DNA from: Ceratotherium simum simum
Taxonomy: Eukaryota > Chordata > Mammalia > Perissodactyla > Rhinocerotidae
Assembly (NCBI RefSeq): GCF_000283155.1
Contig: NW_004454207.1
Location: 16,857,474 to 16,921,473 of the forward strand
Direction of reading: 5' to 3'
Length of the DNA stretch: 64,000 nt
Shown: positions 1 to 10,937 of the stretch, piece after piece
Layout: each line of letters begins with the position of its first letter
How positions within the stretch are numbered: the stretch's first letter is position 1
The notes under the pieces: generated by a model
The model's database searches: none
Seen by the model: only the letters and a program-made list of their open reading frames with translations
What the model was told of the DNA's origin: nothing
Program-made: the position numbers and the translations under genes

Positions 1-2650
1 TGGCTCTATCCCAGGACGTCTCTTATCAGCTATAATGGAAGCCATGTGCTTTTCACTTCGCTTATATTCTGTCCATTACCTACTCATCGCTCTTAAATTA
101 CCCAAAGCTTTCATTCTTTTGTTGTTCTATTAATATCACAAATGACATAAAATAAATTTGAAAATGTTATTAAATTATTAATATAAGAACAAGCTACCTT
201 AACACACTGAAAAAAAAATCTTAATTTCAAATTTGAAAAACCGAGTCAGGTGTTAATTTGTGTTCAATATGCCATGTTAAGATAACTTAATAGTCTTTGT
301 AAAAGACTTACACCTGTATTGATATACTGATACATACATAAGGTTCCATGATATTCCTACCGTAGAGTATTGACTGTGACATTTCAATTTTGTATCAAAC
401 AATTATATAGATTCTAAATGTCTGTAAAGACAAAGTTGTAAACACAACTGATATCATTTCTGTTCTTAGGTAATTTAATCAGGATTTCCATGTGAACAGA
501 AAATATAGAATAGTCAATGTTTATTCCTTCTGGAAATTTCCATCATTTCTTTGCGTAGTAAACATTTTGGGAGAACAAATTTATGTTTGTAAAAACTGAA
601 ACTTTCTTAAAATGTGTCATGAATGTATTATTCAATTTTAGTCTAATGTAGTTTATGGTAGAAAAATCATTTCTAGGTAGTTATGTTAAACAATTATGAC
701 AAAAAACAACATCAGGTAAAAAAAAATCAAGTTTGCAATATTTTCAAGATGCTCGGTGATTTGGTAAATTCTTGTATTTTGACAAGCAGATGTCTTTTCT
801 GATATTGTTCCTTTTGCTTTGAATTATAATGTGTTGAACTTACATCAGAGCAACCAAACGAAGTTTACCTCTCTAAGAGTTTACCTCTCAAAGTTTACAA
901 TCTCAAATAGTTGTTTCTCCAAAGTCAAACACAAATAAAAAGTCAGACGGACTGGTGGCCACCAAGTCAGTACCCCCACTCTCCAATTGATCCGTTGTTT
1001 CATTCCTGAGTGGACATAACCTTAATCTGCTTTGGGCATTATATTGAAACTTCATCAGTCTTTGTTTCAGTCTGTCCTATTTCTGAGCAAATCCTCCAGC
1101 TTCCCTTTGAGATCATATCTAGAATAAGCTTACCTTGTTGTATTAGATCTCAGAAGTTTCTTAAAGCTAAATCAGGAACAGTATCGTTGGTAAGTAGAGT
1201 TTCATAGATCTGGATAGGAGATATCTGCATCAAATGTGAAGTAATCTAAAATCCTTTGACATACTAAATAGTTCTCTATTTCAGTGAAACAGACAACTAT
1301 TCACTGTTTCTTTTCAGCCTGTTATCTCAAGCTTAAGTTTCCTACCTTTTTTTCCCTGTTGCTCACTTTTGACCCATGTGTAAGACTGAGGATAAAGATA
1401 TATACATGAAGTTGCTAGAGGAGAAACAAGGTAGGTGGAATCTGAGGCCAGCCACTCTGCCAGTGAACATTCGTTAAGGTCTTTCCATATGCAGGATCCA
1501 CCAACTGTAAAGATATATGAGACCTTTGGACATCTCGAAGTGTAGAATCAAAATGCCAAATTTGAGCATTCTTGTGTGATTTCACCCAATAGTGATGATA
1601 TGCACACTGAGGATGGTTTTATTTTGGACTATTTTCATATCAACTCTTTGGAGGCCTTTGGAATAGGGATTTTTTTCTTTTATAATTTCAAACACATGAA
1701 TGCCAATTACATAAGAAACTCATAGCTCTAACTTCTCATACAATTTGGGATATAAATTATAATTTGGAAAAAGAGATGGCTTAACAAATGTGTGTGGACA
1801 CATACATCTTCACATACAAATGTTTTGATAATGGAGGCTTGCTCATAGAAATCGGAAACACATAGTTTGCTGTTATATCAACCTACATTTGACCATGATT
1901 CTGTTCTAAATGTAATTCTTCTCTCTCCTTTTGAATTTGTTATGGGAGTCTTTTAAGGAGACAGAAACACATGTCAAAATAAAGACCAGATACATTCTAC
2001 TATGTGTATGGATGTGTTTATATATGAGAGCATGTACAAAATACTTAATGCTTTTTAACTGCCTTCCCCAGAAAATGTTAAAAACTATAAGCACTAAAAC
2101 GTGACTATCAAGAGCTTCAAAAGTCTGAGAACTCTATGTATATCAGATAAAATATGAAACAGTGTCATAAAAATATAACTGGAATCCATTAATATAGTTT
2201 AAAAGAGCATCAAGGAAAGATGCATAGTGATAGAGGTTATTGTTCTTCTGACCTTGTATTTTATTAAAACTCAACCTTTGATTTCATGATAAATGAAATT
2301 TAAAAATCCCATGATATCAGATGTGTATCTCATCCTAAATCTTTCTGAAATGTTATATATTGAGATAAAAAATCCTGAAAGTTAATGGAAAAAATAAAAT
2401 GCAAATATCTTGACCAAAGCTAATTATTTTGCAAGAACTGAGATGATATATAATTGAAGTTCTTGCTTTCAGGAGTGATATAGAGACATAAATCTATTTG
2501 GATGGCATAGAAATTAAGAACAAAACATTATTAATGAGAATACTGAGATAGAATTTTAAGTTCAAGGATACTACCTTTTAAATAAAAAATTAAAATGTGA
2601 AAAATAGAAACTCAAATATGGTATAGATGCATACCATATGACTACTAGTA
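1..2650. other. AT-rich unique DNA, no gene seen
   Basis: I see no repeat family or exon I can name here. The open frames present are short (about 60 codons), lack recognisable motifs and sit in low-complexity AT-rich sequence, so I do not call them. The stretch reads as ordinary intergenic or intronic mammalian DNA. Confidence 0.6.
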
Positions 2651-2654
2651 GTGT

Positions 2655-2998
2655 TTACTTATCTTTTATTTAACAATTATTGACTGAGTGTCTCTTCTGT
2701 GGGAGATACTATAGTAGGCACTAGTAATTATGTGAGTAATAAAACAGACACAATTATTGACCTCATGGGCTTACATTCCAATTTGGTGCTATAAAATTCA
2801 GTGCTCTTTCAACCAAACATAGGTTGAATTCCAGCTTTAATGTTTACTGGTGGCATGAATTTGAATTTGAATATCTTATGAGAAAACTGAGTCTTAGATA
2901 GGATTTAAAACTTGGTGGTGAGTGAAGGAGCTGGGAAATGAAATCAAGCTTATCTGACCCTTAAGTTAATAATTTTTCCATTATGCTAGATTAGAATA
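2655..2998 (-). mobile_element. Old L2-like plus MIR remnant, antisense
   Basis: The first part (to about 2810) carries the degenerate motif for 'tattgagtgcctactatgtgccaggcac' followed by a 'cctcatgggcttacattcc' block, the antisense 3' end seen in L2-like repeats. The rest (about 2810-2998) has a MIR-like antisense order: 'gagaaaactgagtcttagat', a 'gagctgggaaatgaaatc' block and a 'ccattatgcta' end. Both are highly diverged, so edges are approximate and the family assignment is from memory of consensus sequence. Confidence 0.5.
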
Positions 2999-3004
2999 TA
3001 GGAG

Positions 3005-3028
3005 ATATATCTTTATATATATATATAA
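3005..3028. repeat. Short TA-rich simple repeat
   Basis: An imperfect run of TA dinucleotides (ctttatatatatatataaat core). Low complexity only. Confidence 0.7.
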
Positions 3029-3139
3029 ATAAGTATGTATACAGGAGTGAATTGAAAACTGCAAAGTATTATAAAAATAACAGTTGACTTTATAATTTTT
3101 ATTCAATTTGATTTAATATTCCTTAGTAAATTTACTTAT

Positions 3140-4135
3140 ATAATCAACTAATATTTATTGAATACCTACTATTTGGCAATCAAGTTTGAAATCTTGGAGA
3201 TACTGTCAGGAGCAAGAAAATAAAGTCTCAATTCTTGTAGTACTCAAATTCCAGTGTAGAAATATAGACAATAACCAAAAAATATACACGTGGGAAAATA
3301 TCAAGTAGTGATAAGCGCTATGGTGAAAATGAATCAGGGAAACTACTTTAGATGGTCAGGAAATCTTTCCCAAATGGACCTGATTGACTAAAAGTGTCAG
3401 CCATGCCAGGATGTGGGGAAGAATATTTGAGACAGAGGGAAAAGCTGATGAGAAGGCCCTGAGACTGGAATGAGCTTGGCATTTCAAGGATTCGAGAGAA
3501 GTCACATTTGACTAGAGCAGTAACTCTCAAAGTGTGATTACCAGACCAGCAGCCTCTGCATCCAATTAATTGTTAGTATCGTATTCTTGTTAATGTCCTT
3601 GATTTGAAAATTATACTGTGATTAAGTAAGGCCTTAATATTTGGGAAAATTGGGTGAAGAGTATACAGTGGGATCTCTTTGTCCTATATTTGCAATTTAT
3701 CGGTAAGTCTGGAAATATTTGCAAATGAAAGTCTAAAAAAGTAACTAGAGCAACTATAAAAGCAAAGTGAAGGGTTTGAAGCAATGGAATCGTGTAATGC
3801 TGGGATCTAGTCTGTGTTTTAAGAAAAATATTCATGCTACTGTGTGGAAAATGGGTTTGAAGAACTAACGTGCATGCAATGACCAGTGGACAGGCTGTTG
3901 CCATTGTCCAGTGGAGAAATGGTAGTGGCTGGGTCTGGCATGATGGTAAGAGCTGTGGGCAGATCCGTGAAAGTAGACTTTGAAGTTGTAATTGAAAAGG
4001 CTTGCTGATGGACTGGTTTTGAGAAGGAGTCACAGAAATAGATCGAGGATGACTTAAGTTTCAGGCCGGAACCATTGGATTGATGCCAGTGATATTTACT
4101 GAGAAGGCAAAGATTGAAGTAGAAAGTTGACACTT
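3140..4135 (-). mobile_element. Long antisense L2-like repeat with embedded MER5 fragment
   Basis: The stretch begins with the 'aatatttattgaatacct' end motif and continues with the purine-rich blocks that always follow it in this family: 'gatggtcaggaaatctttcc', 'gaaggccctgagactggaat' and 'gagcttggcatttcaaggat'. After a short interruption it resumes with 'aggcttgctgatggactgg' and 'gatatttactgagaagg'. The several overlapping open frames on the minus strand lie wholly inside this repeat and are not genes. The same internal blocks recur in the copy at 4420-5470. Confidence 0.55.
3516..3575 (+). mobile_element. MER5A-like hAT fragment
   Basis: About 60 bases match the start of the MER5A-type non-autonomous hAT element: 'gcagtaactctcaaagtgtg' then 'accagaccagcagcctctgc'. 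Only one end is present. It lies inside the antisense L2-like copy, so it probably inserted into it. Confidence 0.5.
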
Positions 4136-4419
4136 GATTACTTTTATAAGCAAATTATTAAGATAAATCTAAACAGACAATTTGCAATATTTTTATGATT
4201 GTGATTAGTAGCTTTAGTGACAATTTTAGCTTGATGAATGCCATATTGGCTATAAACAAATTAATTCAGTTAGGTATTCTCATATTTATCCTGGGATTTT
4301 TAATTGAATGCATTTTTGAAAACATTAAATTATGAAATATATTAAATAAAATAACAATACCAACAGATATTCTTAATTTGCTCTTATGGATTTTTACATC
4401 TATATGTAATTTATCATTT
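4136..4419. other. Spacer between two L2-like copies, nothing seen
   Basis: AT-rich sequence without recognised repeats or coding signs. Confidence 0.5.
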
Positions 4420-5470
4420 TATTCAACAAGTATTTGCGGAGTGGCTCCTTTGTACCAGGCACTCTTCTGATCACTGGGGATTTACCACTGAACAAAACAG
4501 ACTGAAATTTCTGCCCTGATGGAGTTTACATTCTGGTATATTCTAGTAGAGATGCACCAGACAATTTTAAAAGAAAATAGTTTAAGTGTATGGTATGTGG
4601 GTAAAATGGACAGTTTAGACAATAAGCAAAATGGCTATTAAATCACATGATATAGGGACAAAAATGGGCAGAGAAGGAGGATTGGTAATATGAGGGGAGG
4701 AACAGGTTGGGATCTGGAATGGATTTTAATTTAAAATAAGGTTGTTAAGAAAGACCTTGTTGATTAGGAGTTGAGGGAGGGAGCTATGAGGATAACTTCT
4801 GAAAGAGCTATCGAGACAGAAGGAAGAGTAAAGGCAACATCCCTTTGGTGGTGGGCAGGGTGAGTGAAGGGCAGAGTGGTAAGAGGTCAGAGAAGTGGCG
4901 GAACAAGCAGATAGAGGGGGCTTTGTATGTGTCACTGTGAGGACTGTGCCTTTTATTCTGAGCAACATGAAAGATTTGGGGCAGAAGATGACATGTTTTG
5001 CCTGATAGAACAGAGTGGGCCACGGGCTGAATTAGAGAGACCAGTTAGTTACAAGACTGTTCTAGTAATTCAGGTGAGAGACAATATTACCTAAACTAGG
5101 ATAATATTAGTGGAGAGTGGTGAGAGATGGTTGAATTCTGGATGTAGTATTTTGAAAGTAGAGCTAGTAAGATTTGCTGATGGATCGGACATAGAGTGTA
5201 AAGGAAAGACAGGTTTCAATGATGACCGTATGATTGACCCGGATGACTGGAAGGATGGCATTGCCACTTACTGGTATGGAGAAGATGACAGGAAAAGTAG
5301 ATGTGGATTCTAGGCATGGTCAGGAGGTCATTTTGGACATGATAAGTTTTATACGCCCATTAGGCTTCTAAGTGGAGATGCCAGTGTGCAGTAGGCTATA
5401 AGAAATCAGACATCAAGTGAGAGGACCAGATCTCTAAGTAGCAAATATTGCTGCACTGAATTAGCAATTA
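4420..5470 (-). mobile_element. Second long antisense L2-like repeat
   Basis: It starts with 'caacaagtatttgcggagtg', 'ccaggcactcttctgatcac' and 'gaacaaaacagactgaaatt', then runs through the usual internal order: 'gatggagtttacattctgg', 'gaggggctttgtatgtgtca', 'gaccagttagttacaagact', 'gatttgctgatggatcgg', 'ggcattgccacttactgg' and 'ttggacatgataagtttta'. It is about 1 kb and collinear with the older copy at 3140-4135. Small open frames at 4726-5023 (minus) and 5110-5313 (plus) are inside the repeat and are not genes. The L2 label is my best recollection; the fact that it is a dispersed repeat is supported by similar copies in this window. Confidence 0.55.
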
Positions 5471-6789
5471 TATTTCAAATAATTTTTGTTTTTGTTGTTG
5501 CTGCCAAGAACTTAATATGTAAAAATAAGATCTTGTTAGGATTAAATGCATTGAAGACTGATTTTCTCAATTCTTATGAGAATTTGGTTCAGAATAATTT
5601 TATTTCAATAAAGAATCTGGAAGATCAAACACAGCTTAATTACATTAACATTATTAAAAGAATGGGGACTTAAGCATGTGGTAAATTTAATTAAAATATT
5701 ACTCTCTTATAGGAGAAGGATCATAACAGGGGGCTTCTTTTCTTTCTCAAAGCAAATTGTATGCCTTTAGCAGCACTTATTTTTACAGAATGTGGAAGAC
5801 TAAACATAAGATCACTTCTACTTCATGTTATTATGTGATGAAAAAGGAAATGTATAAAGGAGTGTTATGCCAGCTTGACACCTTTGAAGCCTTTGACTGG
5901 GAATTGTCTACTAAACTCTGTAAATAGTATATAAGTACTAAATTCTGCATGTCAATGTGAGCTGAGATAGTCATTGAACCATTGTGTGCCCTCTGTTTTC
6001 CTATCAAATGCATGGAGGCAATAATACTGGCTATTATATACATATTTATATTAATTAGTTTGAAAATAAAAATAATGCTTTATATCTATAAATGTGAATA
6101 TATTTCAATTCTTCATTGAAAATATACTTTATAAAAAGATCTCTTATTTTTCTTATCAACCTCTCTTTACTAGGAAAGATTATTATTAGTTTTTGGAAAT
6201 AAAGAGGCTTGCACATTTAATTAAGGGTTAGGGAGAAGGTCAATATTACTAACCCTACTCTTGGACAGGAATCATTTTTAACAGCACCTGTATATGAACT
6301 TGGAAAGAAGAGATAGAAGAAAAGGAGGGAAATTAAGAGCAGTTACTTCCACAGAGATTCCTTGGCATTGGTAAAAAGATGAAAAGTTTCTTTTCTGAAT
6401 TTTCGCTTGGAATCTTTGAACTAGTATTCATATCATTGCTTTTAAGGTCTCGTAAGTTCCCAATCATTAGCATAGGAATTCAGAAAGAGAGGCAAACTCA
6501 TAAATAACCTGGCCCGCCTGCCCCCACACACACTCTTTGACAAGTGATGGATCTGAGGCTCTCCTTCTAGAACATCCCAATGCCAAGCAAATGATTGTAC
6601 TATCAGTCCTCTTAATGTACCTGGCAATTGCCTGTCCTCCTCCCTTGATCTTCTTTTCTCTTCTCAGATCAATAGTATGTATGGGAAATATCAATATAGC
6701 AGATGTATCCCCCAAAAGCTTCCTTTGTGTTGACATGAACTCCCACACAACACGTATCAACTTCTGCCAACCAGAAAAAGGCTCATTCT
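5471..6789. other. Unique DNA, nothing recognised
   Basis: No repeat or exon recognised. Open frames of 60-97 codons near 6440-6800 overlap on both strands and have no motif or similarity I know. Confidence 0.5.
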
Positions 6790-7837
6790 CTTTTTTTAAA
6801 TAGTATCTTTATTGGGACATAATTCACATACCATACAATTCACCTATTTAAAATGTAAAATTCAATGATTTTTATACGTTCACAGAGTTGTGCAACCATC
6901 ACCACAATCAATTTAGAACATTTTAATCATCCCCAAAAGAAACTTCATAGCCATTAACAGTCACTACCCATTTCCCCCGAAACAGCCCACCACCCTGCCT
7001 CGTCCTAAGCAACCACCGATCTACTTTCTGTCTATATAGATTTGCCTATTCTGGACATTAGTATAAATGAAATCATACGATGTGTTGTTCTTTGTGAGTG
7101 GCTTCTTTTACTTAATGTATTGTTTTTAAGATTCGTCCATTTGAAGCATGTATCAGTACTTCCCTTATTTTTATTGTCAAATAATAGTCCATTGTATGTA
7201 TATACCACATTTTATTTATCCATTCATCAGTTGATGTTCACTTGGGGTTTCCACTTTGGGCTATTACAATAATGCTGCTATGAACATTTTTGGACAAATT
7301 TTTGCGTGAACGTATGTTTTCGATTCTCTTGGGTATATTCCTAGGAGTGGAATTGCTGGGTCAAATGCTAACTCTATCTTTAACCTTTTGAGGAACTGCC
7401 AGACTGTTCCCAAAGTGGCTGCACCATTTTATATTCCAAACAGCAGTGCATTATAGTTCTGATTTCTCCATAGCCTCACCAACGATGGTTATTATTTGTC
7501 TTTTTGTGTGGTAAAATACACGCAGCATAAAATTTACCATTTTAGCCATTTTAAAGTGTACAATTCAGTGGCATTAAGTACACTCACATTGTTGTACAAC
7601 CCTCACCATTACCTAGTTCCAGAATTTTTTTCATTATTTGATTACAGCTGTCATGGGGGTGGTGAAGTAGTGTCTCATGGTTTTGGTTTTCATTTCCTCG
7701 ATTGGTAATGATTGTGAACATTTTTTCATGTGATTATTGGTTATTTGTATATATTCCTTGGAGAAATGTATATTCAGGTCTGTTGTCCAATTTTAAATTG
7801 GGTTATTTGTCTTTTCATTTATTGAGTTATAATAGTG
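6790..7837 (-). mobile_element. Old L1 3' fragment, antisense, with degenerate target duplication
   Basis: Read on the minus strand this is the end of L1 ORF2 and the 3'UTR. On the plus strand the 3'UTR appears first ('attgggacataattcacata', 'ttgtgcaaccatcaccacaa'), then ORF2 C-terminal blocks ('attcctaggagtggaattgc', 'gaggaactgccagactgttc', 'ttcatgtgattattggttat'). The element is 5'-truncated. Flanking copies of about 15 bp, 6775-6789 and 7838-7851, share the 'ctcattct' core with two mismatches, which fits an aged target-site duplication. Confidence 0.85.
7505..7632 (-). mobile_element. L1 3'UTR fragment nested inside the older L1
   Basis: A second L1 3'UTR ('ggtaaaatacacgcagcata', 'aaagtgtacaattcagtggc', 'ccctcaccattacctagttc') breaks the outer ORF2 between 'ttatttgtctttttg' and 'gattacagctgtcatggg', which would otherwise join. 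It is therefore a later insertion. Exact edges are uncertain because the junction is T-rich on both sides. Confidence 0.7.
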
Positions 7838-8102
7838 AAAAAACTCATTCTTAAGTTAACCCCGGATGTATTATTAAATGAAAAACTCAACCACCTCATG
7901 CTGTCAGTTTAAATGTATTTGCCAGTGATCCTGGGATTACCAAATCTACATATTGTACATCTTTATGACATCAGAACATTTGGGTTCGGTACCTATATGT
8001 TCACGATAGTGTGTGGAAGAAATTGTACAAAAAGCAAACACTTTCACACCCTTCTCTCTGAGAACTTCCATCTCTGAGAAACACGTGTGAAAAAATACAT
8101 TA

Positions 8103-8400
8103 GGGTCGGCCCCGTTGCTTAGCAGTTAAGTGCGCGTGCTCTGCTACTGGTGGCCTGGGTTCGGATCCCGGGCGCGCACCAACGCACCACTTCTCCGGCC
8201 ATGCTGAGGTCGCGTCCCACATACAGCAACTAGAAGGTTGTGCAACTATGACATACAACTATCTACTGGAGCTTTGGGGAAAATAAAAAGAGGAGGAGGA
8301 TTGGCAATAGATGTTAACTCAGAGCCGGTCTTCCTCAGCAAAAAGAGGAGGATTAGCATGGATGTTAGCTCAGGGCTGATCTTCCTCACTCACACACAAA
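8103..8400 (+). mobile_element. ERE SINE, sense
   Basis: The head is 'ggtcggccccgttgcttagc' with an A-box-like 'ttgcttagcag' and a B box 'ggttcggatcc', followed by the SINE body ('ccacttctccggccatgctg', 'acatacagcaactagaagg'), two 'agatgttaactcagagc'-like repeats and a CA/A-rich tail. It is an RNA polymerase III type SINE derived from a tRNA. It forms an inverted pair with the next element about 115 bp away. Confidence 0.9.
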
Positions 8401-8502
8401 AAGTATGTTAAAAGACAGAAGCATTTGTGATATAACGTTAATTTATAGAATAAGAATTTGTTTTGTTATAAACTACCAGAGAGTACTTTGAAGAGGTTTT
8501 TT

Positions 8503-8516
8503 CCTAAATCATAATC
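8503..8516. repeat. Target-site duplication, left copy of ERE at 8517-8730
   Basis: The 14-base 'cctaaatcataatc' is repeated with one change at 8731-8744. Confidence 0.85.
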
Positions 8517-8730
8517 TTTTTTTTTTTTAAAGATTTTATTTATTTATTTTTCCCCCCAAAGCCCCAGTAGATAGTTGTATGTCATAGCTGCACATCCTTC
8601 TAGTTGCTGTATGTGGGACTCGGCCTCAGGATGGACGGAGAAGTGGTGCCTCGATGCGCACCCGGGATCCGAACCCGGGCCACCAGCATTGGAGGGCGTG
8701 CACTTAACCACCAAGCCACGGGGCCGGCCC
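8517..8730 (-). mobile_element. ERE SINE, antisense, with target duplication
   Basis: It starts with the poly(T) complement of the tail, then 'agccccagtagatagttgta', 'gctgcacatccttctagttg', 'gggatccgaacccgggccac' (B box complement) and ends in 'ccacggggccggccc', the element head. It is the short form without the second tail repeat. The flanks at 8503-8516 and 8731-8744 are a 14-bp duplication with one mismatch. Confidence 0.93.
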
Positions 8731-8745
8731 CCTAAATTATAATCT

Positions 8746-9180
8746 TGAGGAGAGTATTTGATAAAAAGATATTATTTCACCTTTATTCACACAGATGTGC
8801 TTATTAGCAAGGTGCGTCTAATAGTTGATATGTTGATGACATTTGTTTTATAGTTTTTCAAAGCTGAATGGAACTTTCTGTTTCCACAATTTAAATGGAA
8901 TGTGTTTCAAGATGAGACTTGGGATCTCTGATGGAAATTTTTCCCCATGTTACATTTATCATTTCTTCATGTGTGATTTCAAAAAGAGGAAATCATCTTA
9001 TTGGCATACTGTCATACTTAATTTATGCAGCATACTAAATAAATGATAGTGATGGGACTGAGCCAAGTGAGAGAGTGGGATAGCTCATTTTATTTGCAAA
9101 TGGGTAACTACAGATATGTACAGTTATTGTTAAACTGAAAAGGAACTGAGGGCAAAACCAAGATCTTTGTTATCTTAAAA
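8746..9180. other. Unique DNA, nothing recognised
   Basis: A 67-codon plus-strand frame (8843-9046) exists but is AT-rich and motif-free; I do not call it. Confidence 0.5.
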
Positions 9181-9184
9181 ATTT

Positions 9185-9593
9185 TCAGTTTCTCAGTCTA
9201 TTTCTGAAAAAGTTGAGTCCCTTCCAAGATCCCAACACCCTACCCTCACCCCAACCAGATTTATTCCGGGCGATAGTAAATACACCTGGTATGGAAGGGA
9301 AGATATTCACTTGTACAGCCAGTTTTGAAGGAATCACCAAGACATTGAAAGGAGCCAGATGGAGTGTAGACCTTTCTACAAAGTTTATAATTACTTTGGC
9401 TAAAGCAGCTGGTCTCTGCAGTGAAAAAGTTGTCATAGCAGAAAAATCCCCTTTTCTCTCAGTGCAGCTGGGCTTGTCCAAGGAAGGCTTTCCCCAGGCC
9501 AGTGTTCTCTCTGCATTGGGTGTTTGCAAGTCTGTTGTACTTAGAGAAGTTAAACCAGTTCTGTTGAACCAAGTTGACAAAAAATACAAATAG
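9185..9593. other. Interval open on both strands, unidentified
   Basis: The plus strand has a 126-codon frame (9213-9593) and the minus strand a 134-codon frame (9185-9589) over the same 0.4 kb. The base composition is richer in GC than its surroundings. The plus frame lacks a signal peptide or membrane segment; residues such as MEGKIFTCTASFEGITKTLK look protein-like but I recognise no family. A 'ttttcag' acceptor-like site lies at about 9182-9188. It could be a decayed retrocopy, a real exon of an unrecognised gene, or an old transposon body. I assign no function and do not treat either frame as a proven gene. Confidence 0.25.
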
Positions 9594-10640
9594 CCAATGT
9601 TAATTTTTTTCAGTTCAGTATGGCTTAATTGCCTTTTTTTTTTTTTTTTTCAATTTTCAACTCTTAGCAGGCCTTTTCTGTCCAGCATCAGAAATAACAA
9701 CTGAGACTGTTCAGGAAAAAAAAAATGGCACTCTTCCAAAAGAGAAAGTGAAGTTCAACACAATTCCTATATTCAAAAGGATTACAAGGAGAATTATTTC
9801 TGCCAGCTTTGGTCATTTCACAGCTACAATTCTCCTTTTCCAATATGTCATCTTAAATCTCCTTCAGTTTACTAATGAGGATTCTACATTTAATTCTTTG
9901 ATGTTTAAGGTGAGGGAGAGAGAACTTTGACTCTATGTTATAAGTTTAAATGTAATTACCTGTTGTACTTTTGCTTTGAAAGTGTTATTTTTTTATTCCC
10001 ATCATATAGATTTTAAATTGACACTCAATGTTTTTGCAAAAATAATCTTGGAGTTATAAAATAATAAACCTTATTGCAGCTAGAGCAATATTTATCTGAA
10101 CAGATACATAAGTGTATCTGTAAAGAATGGGTCTGTTTTACTTTATCAGCAACTAAGGGGAAGGTTAATGGCTATGATATATCTTTTCTGTTGTGTGTGA
10201 AACATGCAGTGTTCTGTGCTGTCGAGATTTATGGTGTGGAAGACAAAGCAGGTGCTATTCCAAGCCTTCTTTCAACAACAGAGTGTAAACTGGGTCCTGA
10301 ACTTATCTGTCAAAAAGTAAGTTAAAATAATGTTAGGGAAAGCCTAGAATTTCGCACTTTTCCATACCTTCCTGTCTCTAGCTCAGGAATTTAGCCAGCG
10401 TGATTAATGACCACTATTATTCGTGAGCTTTCTAAGTCCCTACAGACATAATGAACCTGACTCTTCAGCCATGTAGAAGGAAACAGGCTGTTAGAGCTTT
10501 ACAGCATGACATGGTCATGATTATGAGCTCTCTGCAGTTGGAAAGAAAGAAGAAGATCATCTCCCTACATTACATAGACATACTATCAAACATTTTCTAC
10601 ACTCTTTCTTTCCTTCTCCTCCTACCTTCCTGCCTGCCCC
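9594..10640. other. Unique DNA with small plus-strand open frames
   Basis: Frames of 60, 83 and 90 codons (9748-9930, 10074-10325, 10451-10723) follow the two-strand interval on the plus strand. They are in different frames, have no recognised domains, and the last runs through a CA repeat and into a SINE, so it is artefactual. I call no gene. Confidence 0.45.
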
Positions 10641-10642
10641 CT

Positions 10643-10643
10643 C

Positions 10644-10676
<33 letters not shown>
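10643..10676. repeat. (CA)n microsatellite
   Basis: An almost pure CA run of about 15 units with one 'cgc' interruption, just upstream of an antisense ERE. Confidence 0.95.
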
Positions 10677-10690
10677 AGTCTATCCTCTAT

Positions 10691-10937
10691 ATTTTTTTTT
10701 TTTGTGGGGAAGATCAGCCCTGAGCTAACGTCTGTTGCCAGTCCTCCTCTTTCTGCTGAGGAAGATTGGCCCTGGGCTAACATCTGTGCCCATCTTCCTC
10801 TACTTTATATGTGGGACACCTGCCACAGCACGGCTTGATAAGTGGTGCATATGTCTGCACCCAGGATCCGAACCTGCCAACCCTGGGCTGCTGAAGCGGA
10901 GCATTTGAACTTAACCACTATGCCACTGGGCCGACCC
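10691..10937 (-). mobile_element. ERE SINE, antisense
   Basis: Poly(T), 'gaagatcagccctgagctaa', a second 'gaagattggccctgggctaa', 'cttcctctactttatatg', a degraded B box complement 'ggatccgaacctgcc' and the head complement 'gccactgggccgacccc'. This is the long ERE form with a duplicated tail block. The short direct repeat 'cctctat' at 10684-10690 and just after the element is a possible target duplication. Confidence 0.92.

Noticed and set aside
3611..4133. Overlapping 140- and 98-codon minus frames as a gene
   Set aside because: They are inside an antisense L2-like repeat and have no motif or codon pattern of a real protein.
5110..5313. 67-codon acidic frame (GFNDDRMIDPDDWKDG)
   Set aside because: It looks protein-like, but the DNA is a standard block of the repeat also seen at 3140-4135.
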